From: Methanolobus sp.
GTDB lineage: Archaea; Halobacteriota; Methanosarcinia; Methanosarcinales; Methanosarcinaceae
Reading direction: 5' to 3'
DNA length: 64,000 bases
NCBI RefSeq assembly: GCF_016278385.1
Contig: NZ_JADQBY010000013.1
Location: 1-64,000, forward strand
Shown: positions 26,881-36,854 of the stretch, one piece after another
How the letters are laid out: the number at the start of each line of letters is the position of its first letter
Position numbering within the stretch: the stretch's first letter is position 1
Position numbers and translations under genes: made by a program
Notes under the pieces: generated by a model
Databases searched by the model: none
What the model was told of the DNA's origin: nothing
Seen by the model: the letters and a program-made list of their open reading frames with translations, nothing else

Positions 26881-28710
26881 ATGTGCGGAATAGTTGGATA
26901 TATTGGAAGTGAACAGGCAGTACCTATTTTAATTGATTCACTCAAGACATTGGAATACAGGGGGTATGATTCAGCCGGTGTTACAGTTTATAATGGAAAA
27001 CTTGAAACATACAAAGTTGCAGGGAGAATAATGGAACTTGAAAAAGTTCTCCCTATAGATACTCCTGGAAATGTTGGTATTGGGCACACTAGGTGGGCAA
27101 CACACGGTAAGCCTGAAACCAGAAATGCACATCCTCACCTGTCATCCAATGTATCAGTGGTTCATAATGGGATCATTGAAAATTATATGGTACTCAAGGA
27201 AAGGCTCATAGGTCTTGGTTATGAGTTCAAGTCTGATACAGATACTGAAGTTATTGCACATCTTTTGCATTTCAACATGAATCATGATGGTGGAAAACAC
27301 CTTCTTGACGGGCTAACAGAGACAATAAAGGAACTTGAAGGTTCATATGCAATTGCTGCTATGTGTGAAGAAGAGCCAGATATAATTGCTTTTGCCAGAA
27401 AGGACAGTCCTCTGGTAATTGGAATTGGGAAAGGTAGCAATTATGCAGCATCTGATGTGACTGCTTTTTTAAAGCACACAAGGGAAGTCATCTTTATCAG
27501 TGACAATGAGGTGGGGCTTCTAAGGTCGGATTCATTTGAGATATTCGATCTTAATGGGAACAGCGTCTCCAGAGATATAGAAATCATAGAATGGAATCTT
27601 GAAGCTGCTGAAAAAGCAGGTTATGAACATTTCATGCTCAAAGAGATACATGAACAACCTACTTCAATCCGGAATACCTTTGCAGGGAAATTATCCGAAA
27701 TAGAGGGAACCGTTACGCTGGACGAACTTTACCTCCAACCAGAAGAGGTTAAAAGGCTTAAAAGAGCTACTATTATAGCCTGTGGTACTTCATGGAATGC
27801 AGGCATACTTGGCAAATACCTCTTTGAAAAACTTGCAGGTATCCATACTGATATTGAAACAGCATCAGAGTTCAGGTACAGTAATCCTATTCTATGTGGG
27901 GAAGAACTTACAATTGCAATAACTCAATCTGGTGAAACAGCAGATACTCTGGCTGCGGTAAGGAGCTCAACTTCATACGGATGTCGTAGTATTGCAATCA
28001 CAAACGTTGTTGGAAGTACTATCACAAGAGAATCTGATAGTGTACTCTATACCAGGGCAGGACCTGAGATAGGAGTTGCAGCAACTAAGACCTTTACAGC
28101 ACAGTTGCTTGTGCTCTATATGCTTGCTATCAATCTTGGAAGAACACGCGGAGTTATTAGTGCAGCCGAAGCAAAGGATCTTATTGCTGGAATTAAGCGT
28201 CTTCCAGGGCAGATACAGAAAGTACTCGACAGGAAGGATGCAATAAACGAATGTGCCATACAGTTTGCAGACAAGAGGGACTATTTCTTCATCGGACGCT
28301 ATCTCAATTATCCTGTAGCCCTTGAAGGAGCCCTTAAGCTAAAAGAAATATCATACATACATGCTGAAGGATATGCAGCAGGCGAACTCAAGCATGGTCC
28401 TCTGGCGCTCATTACAGATGAGACTCCGGTGGTTGCAATAGCCACAAAGGGACACACATACGAGAAAATACTTAGCAACATCAAGGAAGTAAAGGCACGT
28501 AATGCTACTGTTATTGCAGTTGCAAATGATGATGACACTGAGATTGAAAAGTATGTGGATGTTGTTATCAGGGTGCCTTCTTCACATGAGTTGCTTGCAC
28601 CGGTACTTTCGTCTGTAGCTCTGCAGTTGCTTTCGTACTATACTGCATTGGCGAGGGATTGCTCCATCGATAAACCGAGGAACCTTGCAAAAAGTGTAAC
28701 TGTTGAATGA
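26881..28710 (+). CDS. glmS: Glutamine-fructose-6-phosphate aminotransferase (isomerising)
   Basis: The 609-residue enzyme makes glucosamine-6-phosphate from fructose-6-phosphate and glutamine, the first step to UDP-GlcNAc. The start at 26881 places the catalytic Cys at position 2 (MCGIVGYIG), as needed for N-terminal nucleophile amidotransferases; the ATG at 26872 would hide it. Visible motifs include [18 protein letters not shown] and HPHLSSN in the amidotransferase domain, and the two SIS domains with [17 protein letters not shown] and the C-terminal [19 protein letters not shown] precedes the start. The neighbours glmM and GlmU-like genes complete the pathway. Confidence 0.97.
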   Translation: MCGIVGYIGSEQAVPILIDSLKTLEYRGYDSAGVTVYNGKLETYKVAGRIMELEKVLPIDTPGNVGIGHTRWATHGKPETRNAHPHLSSNVSVVHNGIIENYMVLKERLIGLGYEFKSDTDTEVIAHLLHFNMNHDGGKHLLDGLTETIKELEGSYAIAAMCEEEPDIIAFARKDSPLVIGIGKGSNYAASDVTAFLKHTREVIFISDNEVGLLRSDSFEIFDLNGNSVSRDIEIIEWNLEAAEKAGYEHFMLKEIHEQPTSIRNTFAGKLSEIEGTVTLDELYLQPEEVKRLKRATIIACGTSWNAGILGKYLFEKLAGIHTDIETASEFRYSNPILCGEELTIAITQSGETADTLAAVRSSTSYGCRSIAITNVVGSTITRESDSVLYTRAGPEIGVAATKTFTAQLLVLYMLAINLGRTRGVISAAEAKDLIAGIKRLPGQIQKVLDRKDAINECAIQFADKRDYFFIGRYLNYPVALEGALKLKEISYIHAEGYAAGELKHGPLALITDETPVVAIATKGHTYEKILSNIKEVKARNATVIAVANDDDTEIEKYVDVVIRVPSSHELLAPVLSSVALQLLSYYTALARDCSIDKPRNLAKSVTVE

Positions 28711-28732
28711 TTTTTTAATGAGAGGATGTCGA

Positions 28733-30031
28733 ATGAAGTTATTTGGTTCTTCAGGTATTCGTGGACTTGCAAATGTAGAAGTCACCGTAGACCTGGCATT
28801 GAAAGTAGGAATGGCTCTTGGAAAGTCAAAAAAGACAGCAGTCATTGGAAGAGACCCTCGCGTAGCCGGAGAAATGATAGAACTTGCAGTTATTTCAGGC
28901 TTGATGTCAGCGGGATGTGATGTAATCCGTGTCGGTCTTGTTACCACACCTACGCTTGCATATGCAGCACGTAATTATGACTGTGGAGTGATGATTACTG
29001 CATCACACAATCCTGCCCCGGATGTTGGTATTAAATTATGGAACTCTGATGGGATGGCATTTGACTCTGTTCAGCAGGAAGAGATAGAGAACATTATTGA
29101 GAAAGAGGATTTTGTCTATGTGTCATGGAACATGGTAGGTAAGATCTCCATATATGAGAATGCTGTAAGGGATCATATAGACATGATACGAAGCCACTCT
29201 ACCGGTGCGCCGATCCGTGTTGTTATTGATTGCGGAGGCGGTGCCGGCGGGACTATCACTCCTTTCCTTTTGCGGGAAATGGGATGTGAGGTCATTACGC
29301 TGAACTCCCAGCTCGATGGGCATTTCCCGGCACGCAATCCCGAACCCAATGACAAGAATCTCTGGATGCTGAAAAAAGCAGTAAAGGAATTTGAAGCTGA
29401 GCTTGGTATAGGGCATGATGGGGATGCTGACAGGATGATGGCTGTGGATGAGAATGGAATTTTCTTGTCTGGTGACGAAATGCTTGCCATATTTGCACGA
29501 TATGAATGCAAGGAAAATGCAACGGTAGTAGTTCCTGTAGACACATCAATGATAGTTGATGACGCACTTCCAGGTTCAACTGTTATTCACACGAAGGTCG
29601 GCGATGTATACGTAGCTGAGGAAATGAAGAAACTTAAGGCTGATTTTGGAGGGGAACCTTCAGGAAGCTGGATATTTCCACGAATATCCTATTGCCCTGA
29701 TGGGATCTATGCCGCAGCCCTGCTTGTGGACATTGTGAAAGAAAAAAAGCTCTCACTCCTAAGGGATGAATTGCCAAAGTATCCAACACTCAGAAGCACG
29801 GTAGTCTGCGATAACTCTAAAAAAGCAAAGGTTATGGAAGCTATCAGCTCAAAGCTTGCCACCATGGGTGATGTTTCAAACATTGATGGTATCAGGGTTG
29901 ATATGGAGGATGGCTGGGTACTTGTTAGGCCATCGGGAACAGAGGCAAAGATAAGGATTACAGCAGAAGCCCGGAAGAATGTGGAAGAACTACATGCGAA
30001 GGTTGAGCATATCGTACAGGGGTGCCTCTGA
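28733..30031 (+). CDS. glmM: Phosphoglucosamine mutase / phosphohexomutase
   Basis: The 432-residue alpha-D-phosphohexomutase starts [14 protein letters not shown]. It has the phosphoserine loop in [13 protein letters not shown], the metal-binding DGDADR motif, and the sugar-binding GGEPSGSW loop near residue 305, plus the C-terminal [12 protein letters not shown] phosphate-binding loop. It should interconvert glucosamine-6-phosphate and glucosamine-1-phosphate, linking GlmS to the GlmU-like enzymes. Start at 28733 was chosen for its GAGG site and family match; the ATG at 28703 would overlap the glmS end. Its stop TGA overlaps the next gene's ATG (TGATG), indicating translational coupling. 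Archaeal phosphohexomutases can be broad in substrate, so phosphomannomutase activity is possible. Confidence 0.92.
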   Translation: MKLFGSSGIRGLANVEVTVDLALKVGMALGKSKKTAVIGRDPRVAGEMIELAVISGLMSAGCDVIRVGLVTTPTLAYAARNYDCGVMITASHNPAPDVGIKLWNSDGMAFDSVQQEEIENIIEKEDFVYVSWNMVGKISIYENAVRDHIDMIRSHSTGAPIRVVIDCGGGAGGTITPFLLREMGCEVITLNSQLDGHFPARNPEPNDKNLWMLKKAVKEFEAELGIGHDGDADRMMAVDENGIFLSGDEMLAIFARYECKENATVVVPVDTSMIVDDALPGSTVIHTKVGDVYVAEEMKKLKADFGGEPSGSWIFPRISYCPDGIYAAALLVDIVKEKKLSLLRDELPKYPTLRSTVVCDNSKKAKVMEAISSKLATMGDVSNIDGIRVDMEDGWVLVRPSGTEAKIRITAEARKNVEELHAKVEHIVQGCL

Positions 30032-31239
30032 TGAAAGTAGTTATACTTGCTGCCGGTGAAGGCACACGCATGAGACCGCTGACTGCATCTAAGCCAAAGG
30101 TAATGCTTCCCATTGCGAATAAACCCATGATGGAACATACTATTAATGCTGCTGTGGGGGCTGGAGTCAAAGATTTCCTGATTGTAACCGGTTACCGGGA
30201 AGATGCAATCATGGATTACTTCAAGGATGGCAGTGAATTTGGAATCAGTGTTGAGTATGTGCATCAAGAAGAACATCTGGGAACTGCTAATGCCATAGGT
30301 TATGCAAAGGAGTTTGTGGAAGGTCACTTCATTGTACTTAATGGGGATATGCTTGTAAGCACGGAACACATCAGCCATCTGGTGTCCCGGACAGAAGATG
30401 CCATTATCAGTGTAAAGGAAGTGGAAAATCCTTCTCAGTTCGGCGTAATTGAAACTGATGAGGAAAAGGTTATCAGGATAGTCGAGAAACCAAAGAACCC
30501 GCCTACAAATCTTGCAAATGCCGGAATTTATCTTTTTGATGAGGTTATTTTTGATTATATTGACAGAACAGGGAAATCAAAGAGGGGGGAATATGAAATA
30601 ACCGACTCCTTGCAAATGATGATAGATGATGGCTGCAGCGTTGGTTATGACCTTCTGGAAACTGAATGGATAGATATCGGCAGACCTTGGGATATGCTGG
30701 ATGCTAATAAGGTGCTGCTTGAGAATATTGATAACACACGGGAAGGGACTATTGAGCCTTATGCAACTCTACACGGAAATGTGAAAGTTGGAAATAATAC
30801 CATTGTCAGAAACGGTGCTTACATTGTTGGCCCGGTTATTATTGGTGATAACTGCGACATCGGACCCAATTGTTTCATCAGAGCTTCAACTGCAATTGGT
30901 AATGATGTCCACATCGGTAATGCTGTTGAAGTCAAGAACAGTATAATTATGGATGGCACAAAGATAGGACATCTCAGTTATCTTGGTGACAGTGTCATAG
31001 GTGCAGCCTGTAATTTCGGTGCCGGAACAAAAGTAGCAAACCTGCGACACGACAACAAGAATGTAAAAACCATGGTGAAAGGTGAGATCGTGGACACCGG
31101 ACGCAGAAAACTTGGTGTGATCATGGGAGATGATGTTCATACTGGTATCAATACCAGTATCAACATTGGTGCTGTTATGGAGCCGGGAAGTTCTACAATG
31201 CCCGGTGAGGTAGTGACCCATAAAAGGAAAACTAATTAA
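30031..31239 (+). CDS. glmU: Bifunctional sugar-1-phosphate nucleotidyltransferase/acetyltransferase, GlmU-like paralogue 2
   Basis: The 402-residue protein begins [18 protein letters not shown] with the nucleotidyltransferase signature, contains FIVLNGDMLV (metal and nucleotide site) and NAGIYLFDE, and ends with a left-handed beta-helix from about residue 250 (NTIVRNGAYIVGP, VIIGDNCDIGPN, YLGDSVIGAACNFGAGT). The last motif is the acetyl-CoA binding signature of GlmU-type acetyltransferases, clearer here than in paralogue 1. It should convert glucosamine-1-phosphate to UDP-GlcNAc by acetylation and uridylylation. The ATG overlaps the glmM TGA. The longer start at 30022 is less likely since GGGGTG lies eight bases before 30031. 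Confidence 0.92.
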   Translation: MKVVILAAGEGTRMRPLTASKPKVMLPIANKPMMEHTINAAVGAGVKDFLIVTGYREDAIMDYFKDGSEFGISVEYVHQEEHLGTANAIGYAKEFVEGHFIVLNGDMLVSTEHISHLVSRTEDAIISVKEVENPSQFGVIETDEEKVIRIVEKPKNPPTNLANAGIYLFDEVIFDYIDRTGKSKRGEYEITDSLQMMIDDGCSVGYDLLETEWIDIGRPWDMLDANKVLLENIDNTREGTIEPYATLHGNVKVGNNTIVRNGAYIVGPVIIGDNCDIGPNCFIRASTAIGNDVHIGNAVEVKNSIIMDGTKIGHLSYLGDSVIGAACNFGAGTKVANLRHDNKNVKTMVKGEIVDTGRRKLGVIMGDDVHTGINTSINIGAVMEPGSSTMPGEVVTHKRKTN

Positions 31240-31271
31240 GGCTCATTACCATCGTAATCCCGGAGATTCGG

Positions 31272-32612
31272 ATGAACTTAAATATCGAGATGCAAAAACT
31301 CAAGGAACTGGCAAGAGAAGCAGCAGACAAAATTGAGAAATATGAACATGTCCGTATCATCTCTCACAACGATGCAGACGGCCTGACATCTGCAGGAATC
31401 ATCTGTCAGGCGCTGATGAGAAAAGGCATCCATTTTCATGTAAGCATCGTGCCACGTCTTGATAAATCTGTAGTGGACATGGTAAAAGAAACTGCATCAG
31501 ACGGTGATCTTGTACTGTTCTGCGACATGGGCAGCGGGCAGTCCGATATTATATCCGAGATCAAACAGGATATAGTTGTACTTGACCACCACGTTCCGGT
31601 GGGTGAGACTCCTGCAAAGGTCTTTGTGAATCCTCATCTTGTGGGAATTGACGGAGCTATGCATATATCAGGTTCTGGAGTTACTTTTTTTGTGGCAATG
31701 GAAATGGAACCTGCAAATGTTGATCTGGCAGGACTTGCCATTGCAGGTGCTGTGGGTGATAAGCAGCTTTTTAACACCCTTAACGGTCACATACTTGAAG
31801 AGGCTGTGAATGCTGAAGTGGTTTCTGTAAAGAAGGGACTTAAGGTCGGCGATGGTGACCTTGCTAAGGTGCTTGAATACACACCAGAACCTTACCTGGA
31901 TATAACCGGGGATAGTGAAAAAATAGAGCAATTTTTGGATTTTCTTGGTATTAGCGGAAATATTGAAGACCTGAATCCTGATCATACTAAAAGTCTGACA
32001 TCAGCTATCGCGCTTAAACTTGCAAAGAACGCCAGTCCTGAAGCTGTCGATGCTGCAATTGGTGACCTCTACATCCTGAACAAGGAAATAGTACACAATG
32101 TCTATGACCTTGTTGCAATATTGAACACCTGTGGCAAGGCTGAAAAAGGGGGTATGGGACTGTCAATTTGTATGAAAGATAAAACACATCTGGAAGAAGC
32201 CATAGATATGACAATATCCCATCAGATATCTATTGTTGAGAATATCAAGAAAGGTATGGATATGGTGAAGCAGGGTAATAGCATAGGTTACCTGATAGGG
32301 GAAGATATGGAATCCACTGGCATGATTGCCAGTACATTTGTCAGGTATGTAAATCCAGAAATGCCTTTTATTGCTGTAAATCAGGTAGAGGGTCTTGTAA
32401 AGGTTTCTGCAAGAGGCACCCGTGCACTTGTGGAAAAAGGACTCGACCTGTCATTTGCACTCCGCGAAGCTGCAAAGCTTGTTGGTGGCGAAGGCGGTGG
32501 GCACAATGTGGCATCCGGTGCATCGATTCCTCCGGGAACTGCTGAGCAGTTCATTGCCAAAGTTGACGAGATAGTTGCAGAGCAACTCCCAAAGCAGGGG
32601 AAAGCTGAATGA
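31272..32612 (+). CDS. DHH-family nuclease (archaeal RecJ-like, GAN type)
   Basis: The 446-residue protein belongs to the DHH phosphoesterase superfamily. The metal-binding motifs are SHNDADG, CDMGSG and VLDHHVP near the N-terminus (residues 35-110), and a DHHA1 domain with GGEGGGHNVASGA near residue 410. Archaeal RecJ-like proteins associate with the GINS replication complex and degrade single-stranded DNA or RNA 5'-3' or 3'-5'. It is followed by Pcc1 with a four-base overlap. No deviation in metal-binding residues was seen. Which of the archaeal RecJ paralogues it represents is not decided. Confidence 0.9.
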   Translation: MNLNIEMQKLKELAREAADKIEKYEHVRIISHNDADGLTSAGIICQALMRKGIHFHVSIVPRLDKSVVDMVKETASDGDLVLFCDMGSGQSDIISEIKQDIVVLDHHVPVGETPAKVFVNPHLVGIDGAMHISGSGVTFFVAMEMEPANVDLAGLAIAGAVGDKQLFNTLNGHILEEAVNAEVVSVKKGLKVGDGDLAKVLEYTPEPYLDITGDSEKIEQFLDFLGISGNIEDLNPDHTKSLTSAIALKLAKNASPEAVDAAIGDLYILNKEIVHNVYDLVAILNTCGKAEKGGMGLSICMKDKTHLEEAIDMTISHQISIVENIKKGMDMVKQGNSIGYLIGEDMESTGMIASTFVRYVNPEMPFIAVNQVEGLVKVSARGTRALVEKGLDLSFALREAAKLVGGEGGGHNVASGASIPPGTAEQFIAKVDEIVAEQLPKQGKAE

Positions 32613-32842
32613 AGATTGAAACAACTATCGAGTTTAAGGATGAAGGTGGCATGAATGTAGCAAAGAGGATTGTCAATTCACTGGCTCCTGATAACATGAC
32701 AAACATGCATACTGAAATTAAAGAGGATAGTGTGTGTATTCATATCACGACTGAGAAGATAACATCACTTATAGCTACAGTTGATGATCTCATGATGAAT
32801 GCAAAACTTGCAGAAGAGATTGCTGAAGACCTCGGTGAATAA
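32609..32842 (+). CDS. pcc1: KEOPS complex subunit Pcc1
   Basis: The 77-residue protein matches Pcc1: MKIETTIEFKDEGGM, an internal VAKRIVNSLAPDN helix, a central VCIHITTE strand and a final TVDDLMMNAKLAEEI helix. Pcc1 is the small dimerising subunit of KEOPS, which makes threonylcarbamoyl-adenosine (t6A37) on tRNAs that decode ANN codons. Its start overlaps the DHH nuclease stop by four bases (ATGA), as is frequent in Euryarchaeota. Other KEOPS subunits (Kae1-Bud32, Cgi121) are not in the window. Confidence 0.9.
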   Translation: MKIETTIEFKDEGGMNVAKRIVNSLAPDNMTNMHTEIKEDSVCIHITTEKITSLIATVDDLMMNAKLAEEIAEDLGE

Positions 32843-32866
32843 GATTTCTAATCCTCGTTTTTCTTT

Positions 32867-33436
32867 TTATTCCCACAGATGCCTGTTACTATCAATAAGA
32901 TTATTCTGCTCCTCAATCCTTGAGCGCTGATAAATAAGCGCTGCTGGATGGTATATTTTAAGAAGTGTGTATTTTCCGTTGACTATCCTTGGGACTCCCC
33001 ACTCTAGTTTCTCCCCATCACAAAAAGCTTTCTCTGCCGTGTTTCCCAGCAGAATTATAACTTTAGGGTCAAGGAGTTCTATCTGTGCCTGAAGAAATGG
33101 TTTGCAGGCATTTATTTCACTTTTAAGAGGATTGCGATTTTTAGGGGGACGACATTTTATAGTGTTTATGACTGCGTAATCATCCCCGGAGAGTCCCATA
33201 TAATCGATCATACCATCAAGGTTCTTGCCAGCCCTGCCACAAAACGGGATGCCTGTTTCATCTTCATTTTTCCCAGGTGCCTCTCCGACAAAAACCACCC
33301 TGGGATTTCTGGAGCCTTTGCTGATTACTCTGTTTGTAACAGTTTCATGTAGTTGGCAGTCAGTACACTCAACAATCTCTTTTTCAATACCTTCAAATCC
33401 CTGCTTTACAAGTTCACTCACTGTTCGGATTGCCAT
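32867..33436 (-). CDS. Uracil-DNA glycosylase, family 4 (iron-sulfur)
   Basis: The 189-residue protein is a family 4 uracil-DNA glycosylase. It has four cysteines for an Fe-S cluster in the expected places: CTDCQL near residue 25, CRPP near 98 and CKPF near 112. The active-site motif is GEAPGKNEDETGIPFCGRAG, and the C-terminal DNA-intercalation motif is YHPAALIYQ. It removes uracil arising by cytosine deamination and starts base-excision repair. The start at 33436 has AGGTG five bases before it; the five extra residues from 33451 have no support. It is convergent with pcc1. Confidence 0.93.
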   Translation of the reverse strand: MAIRTVSELVKQGFEGIEKEIVECTDCQLHETVTNRVISKGSRNPRVVFVGEAPGKNEDETGIPFCGRAGKNLDGMIDYMGLSGDDYAVINTIKCRPPKNRNPLKSEINACKPFLQAQIELLDPKVIILLGNTAEKAFCDGEKLEWGVPRIVNGKYTLLKIYHPAALIYQRSRIEEQNNLIDSNRHLWE

Positions 33437-33479
33437 GTACACACCTGTCAACTATAGTTACATCAGTTCAATAAATAAT

Positions 33480-34409
33480 TTAAGAATGTTCTTGTTTTTC
33501 TGCCTGCAATGCTTCCATAAAACGTATCTGTTCTGAAATAAAAGTATTGTAAGGGGTATCAATACCCAGTTTTTTTGCCCTTGTCACTATGGCACCGTTG
33601 AGGAACTCAATCTCAGTCTTTCTTCCTGACGAGATATCCTGGAGCATTGATGAATGGTGTTCTGCTGTATTTGGCAGCTGGAAATTACGCAGAAATTCAA
33701 GGTATTCATCTGCTGTTCTCCATGGAAGGGGAACACCTTCAGCTTTTGTTACCATGCAAGCTTCCTTTACAATATTCTTAATTATACTCCATGCATGTTC
33801 GTTTTTCTCTTTGCCGTATGGGACGCCCATAACAGCACCAAGAGGATTGAGGGCTGAATTGTACAGAACCTTTGACCAGACAGAACTCATGATGTTCTCT
33901 GTTCCTGTAACCTGGAGACCTGCACTTTTTATCAGTTCTACAAGCTGGAGTACATTGTCATCAATTCCTGAGGGGAATCTTCCAAGGTTCATAGGCCCCG
34001 TTTCCACGGAAACATGTATCTGTGCATCACCTGCCCATTCAAAGCCTGTGATTATAGTGCCACCAATCACTTTATCGGTATATCTGGCGATAATCTCCTC
34101 GTTTCCAATACCGTTCTGCATGCTGATTACTTCTCTGCCTTTGATAACATCAGAGAACTGTTCACATATGGACTCGGTTGCAGTGGACTTGGAAGTGATG
34201 AATATATAATTGTAATCTTCCTCTGGCACATCTTCAGAGCAACTGAAAGTACAGGTGGATTTTCCCCAGAGGCCTGTCATCTTGAAACCTGCATCCTTTA
34301 TCCTGTTAGCATGTCTCTGGCGGCAGACTGCGTGTACGTCACAAACTGAAGATAGTTTTGCAGCAAGGCTCAGACCTACTGCTCCTGCACCTAGTATCAG
34401 GACTTTCAT
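33480..34409 (-). CDS. 2-dehydropantoate 2-reductase (ketopantoate reductase) family
   Basis: The 309-residue protein has the N-terminal Rossmann motif MKVLILGAGAVGLSLAAKL, a conserved SKSTATES-like nucleotide segment, MQNGIGNEE, and the C-terminal helical domain with SKVLYNSALNPLGAV and SMLQDISSGRKTEIEFLNG. That pattern is ApbA/PanE ketopantoate reductase, which uses NAD(P)H to make pantoate for coenzyme A. GAGGTG lies five bases before the ATG at 34409. In some archaea paralogues serve other 2-keto acids, so the substrate is probable rather than proven. It is monocistronic, divergent from serS with a 190-base gap. Confidence 0.88.
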   Translation of the reverse strand: MKVLILGAGAVGLSLAAKLSSVCDVHAVCRQRHANRIKDAGFKMTGLWGKSTCTFSCSEDVPEEDYNYIFITSKSTATESICEQFSDVIKGREVISMQNGIGNEEIIARYTDKVIGGTIITGFEWAGDAQIHVSVETGPMNLGRFPSGIDDNVLQLVELIKSAGLQVTGTENIMSSVWSKVLYNSALNPLGAVMGVPYGKEKNEHAWSIIKNIVKEACMVTKAEGVPLPWRTADEYLEFLRNFQLPNTAEHHSSMLQDISSGRKTEIEFLNGAIVTRAKKLGIDTPYNTFISEQIRFMEALQAEKQEHS

Positions 34410-34598
34410 AGAGCACCTCATTTCTGGCTTAGATGTTTTTTACCGTTAAAAGAATAACTCTTGGTTAACAGCCAACTAAGAGAAGCTCTTAATTAGCAAA
34501 AGATACATCATGCATAAAGTAACCAGACGCAGAAAAACATTTGTTAAAAGCAGGTGTAGCTGCTTACTTATCATAATCATACAGAGGAATGGAAATCT

Positions 34599-36170
34599 AT
34601 GGAAGCAAAGAAAAGAGATGAATGCTGCCCGGCGGATAAACCGGAAGGTGTCGGAAGTGTAATGAATTTCAAATTCAGGCTGGAGTGTTCACTGAAGACA
34701 AGTGCCGATGCAACACAGGCTGTAGATGTTATTGACGAATATATACACGAGGCAAATCATAGCGTTCTGGCCAAAGGTGCACCGGAAGGACAGGGTGCAA
34801 AGGTCACAGGTTGGAGGGTTGAGGGTGACAGGATCAAGCTCATCATCGAGTCAGGTAGGCATGTTCGTGTACACGATGCACTGCTCCGTATGAGGAAACC
34901 ACTTGCTGGAAAGCTTGGGAAAGAGTTTAAGATCGGTATCCGTGGAATAGAGGTTGAATCATATACTATTGAAGTACCTTCCGAAAAGGAACTTCCTGCA
35001 ATGAAGATTCCCTATGTCAGTGAGATGACATATGAGGATGGGATCATTAAATTGGTGCTTGATGTTGATGAGGCTGCAATGTCAAACCGTGTGCCTGACC
35101 GAATACTTTCCCTGATGGAAGATAAACTGGAGCAGGGGGAATACGGCGGTAAAACAGAACACTGGCATGTACTCTGGCAGAGTGAAAAAAAGGAACATAC
35201 GTTCACAGAAGACCCTACCAAAGCTATGATGGAGGCTGGCTGGCTTAAGAGAGGTGCCAGCAGGGGACAGTGGATACACGGTCCTCAGTCCACAAGGATG
35301 TTCAGGACTTTTGAGAAGATAGTGCTTGACGAACTGCTTGAACCATTGGAGTACAGGGAAATGATCTTCCCAAAGCTTGTACCATGGGAAGTCTGGCAGA
35401 AATCCGGGCATGCTAAGGGTGTCTATCCTGAAATATATTATGTGTGCCCTCCAAAGACGAGAGATCCTGAGTTCTGGGAAGAAGTAATTGACCATTATAA
35501 AGTAACTCTTGAGGTTCCAACAGCCCTTATCAAGGAGAAGATCGGTGACCCTATTGGTGGAATGTGTTATGCGCAGTGTCCTCCATTCTGGACATACCTT
35601 CAGGGAGAGACAATACCAACTGACGAGTTCCCAATAAAGGTGTTCGACAGGTCCGGAACCTCACACAGATATGAGAGTGGTGGAATCCATGGCATGGAGC
35701 GCGTGGATGAGTTCCACAGGATCGAGATTCTCTGGGTAGGAAACAAGGAACAGGTTATCAAAACCGCAAACGAGCTTCATGAAAAATACATGTACATTTT
35801 CAACGAGCTCCTTGATCTCGAATGGAGAAAAGCATGGGTCACACCATGGTTCATGGCACAGGAAGGACTTACAGGAGTTTCTGAGCAGACCGAGGCCGGC
35901 ACAACCGACTATGAAGCTGTACTGCCTTACCGCGGCGAAGACGGAGAATGGCTGGAATTCCAGAATGTCAGTGTGAACGGTAACAAGTATCCATCAGGTT
36001 TCAATGTAAAATGTCAGTCAGGTGAAGAACTCTGGTCCGGATGTTCCGGTGTTGGACTGGAAAGGTGGGCATCAGCTTTCTTTGCACAGAAAGGTCTGGA
36101 TCCTGCTAACTGGCCTGAAGAATTCAGAAGAAGAGTAGGGGATATGCCAGCAGGTATCAGATTCCTCTGA
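34599..36170 (+). CDS. serS: Seryl-tRNA synthetase, methanogenic type
   Basis: The protein is the rare methanogenic-type SerRS rather than the common bacterial-like enzyme. It has the unusual N-terminal tRNA-binding domain (residues 22-180) with [15 protein letters not shown] and [14 protein letters not shown], and a class II catalytic core with RIEILWVG and the zinc ligand cysteines in CYAQCPPFW, plus [15 protein letters not shown] as motif 3. The zinc site uses one Cys, one Glu and one Cys in characterised homologues; the corresponding Cys residues are present. Two starts are possible: 34599 (523 residues) or 34662 (502 residues, the usual length). The extra 21 residues include CC and lack family similarity. 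A hairpin terminator follows. Confidence 0.95.
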   Translation: MEAKKRDECCPADKPEGVGSVMNFKFRLECSLKTSADATQAVDVIDEYIHEANHSVLAKGAPEGQGAKVTGWRVEGDRIKLIIESGRHVRVHDALLRMRKPLAGKLGKEFKIGIRGIEVESYTIEVPSEKELPAMKIPYVSEMTYEDGIIKLVLDVDEAAMSNRVPDRILSLMEDKLEQGEYGGKTEHWHVLWQSEKKEHTFTEDPTKAMMEAGWLKRGASRGQWIHGPQSTRMFRTFEKIVLDELLEPLEYREMIFPKLVPWEVWQKSGHAKGVYPEIYYVCPPKTRDPEFWEEVIDHYKVTLEVPTALIKEKIGDPIGGMCYAQCPPFWTYLQGETIPTDEFPIKVFDRSGTSHRYESGGIHGMERVDEFHRIEILWVGNKEQVIKTANELHEKYMYIFNELLDLEWRKAWVTPWFMAQEGLTGVSEQTEAGTTDYEAVLPYRGEDGEWLEFQNVSVNGNKYPSGFNVKCQSGEELWSGCSGVGLERWASAFFAQKGLDPANWPEEFRRRVGDMPAGIRFL

Positions 36171-36188
36171 TTATTTTTAAAAATTTCG

Positions 36189-36206
36189 AGAGGGTTAATT
36201 CCCTCT
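36189..36206 (+). terminator. Hairpin terminator after serS
   Basis: AGAGGG at 36189-36194 pairs with CCCTCT at 36201-36206 around a TTAATT loop, followed by gtatattttt. It lies 19 bases after the serS stop and can end its transcription. Confidence 0.6.
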
Positions 36207-36222
36207 GTATATTTTTAAATAT

Positions 36223-36708
36223 CTAGTACATTACTTTTGTGAAACCGCCTATCTGTTTCTTACAGATACTTGCGTGAACATCTTCATCTTTGATCAATTG
36301 TTCCAGGTCAGTCAGAAAATCAGTGACATCCTCTTCATTAGGAAGCAATTCTTTAATGATGTCCGAATTAGTGTTTTTCATGTCCTTGTAAACATTCATT
36401 GCCAGGATCTCATACTTCATTATGGACCTGAACATTTCTTGGTTTGCCATTCCGTCAAAATTAAATATGTGCTTTGGAAGTCCTGGTGGAGCTTCTTCTG
36501 GAATGGTAATGTTTGCTTTAATAAGCCACTTTTTCATAATATCTCCATGTCTGTCAGAGTCATGTGATAATGTTTCAAGTGCAGCCACGTTATCATCCAT
36601 CATCTCTATGCGTCCTTCCCAGGTGCCGAGTTGCTCCATTTCAGCTTCTATCCAGTACATTCGCTGGAGCGTTTTCTCAAGGGTTACTTTATTTTTGATT
36701 GCTGGCAA
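36223..36708 (-). CDS. Small helical protein, ferritin-like fold suspected
   Basis: The 161-residue all-helical protein has acidic and histidine residues spaced as in ferritin-like four-helix bundles: EAEMEQLGTWEGRIEMM, LSHDSDRHGDIM, SIMKYEILAMNVYKDM and DEDVHASICKKQ. Those E...E/H...E...D..H elements would form a two-metal site in rubrerythrin or ferritin relatives. No CXXC rubredoxin domain is present. I do not recognise the exact family, and the metal role is inference. The start codon is a TTG at 36708 with GAGGA seven bases upstream. It is convergent with serS and divergent from queC. Confidence 0.6.
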   Translation of the reverse strand: MPAIKNKVTLEKTLQRMYWIEAEMEQLGTWEGRIEMMDDNVAALETLSHDSDRHGDIMKKWLIKANITIPEEAPPGLPKHIFNFDGMANQEMFRSIMKYEILAMNVYKDMKNTNSDIIKELLPNEEDVTDFLTDLEQLIKDEDVHASICKKQIGGFTKVMY

Positions 36709-36854
36709 AATTATTCCTCATATTTATTATAGTCATTTTTATATTTATCTCTTTTGAAATACCTGGCGATGATTATTTATAATCATATATTCTTTTAGTA
36801 GTCCTACAATAATACTGGAGTATTACTTATTACTCCTTTTACGGAGGGATCTCT

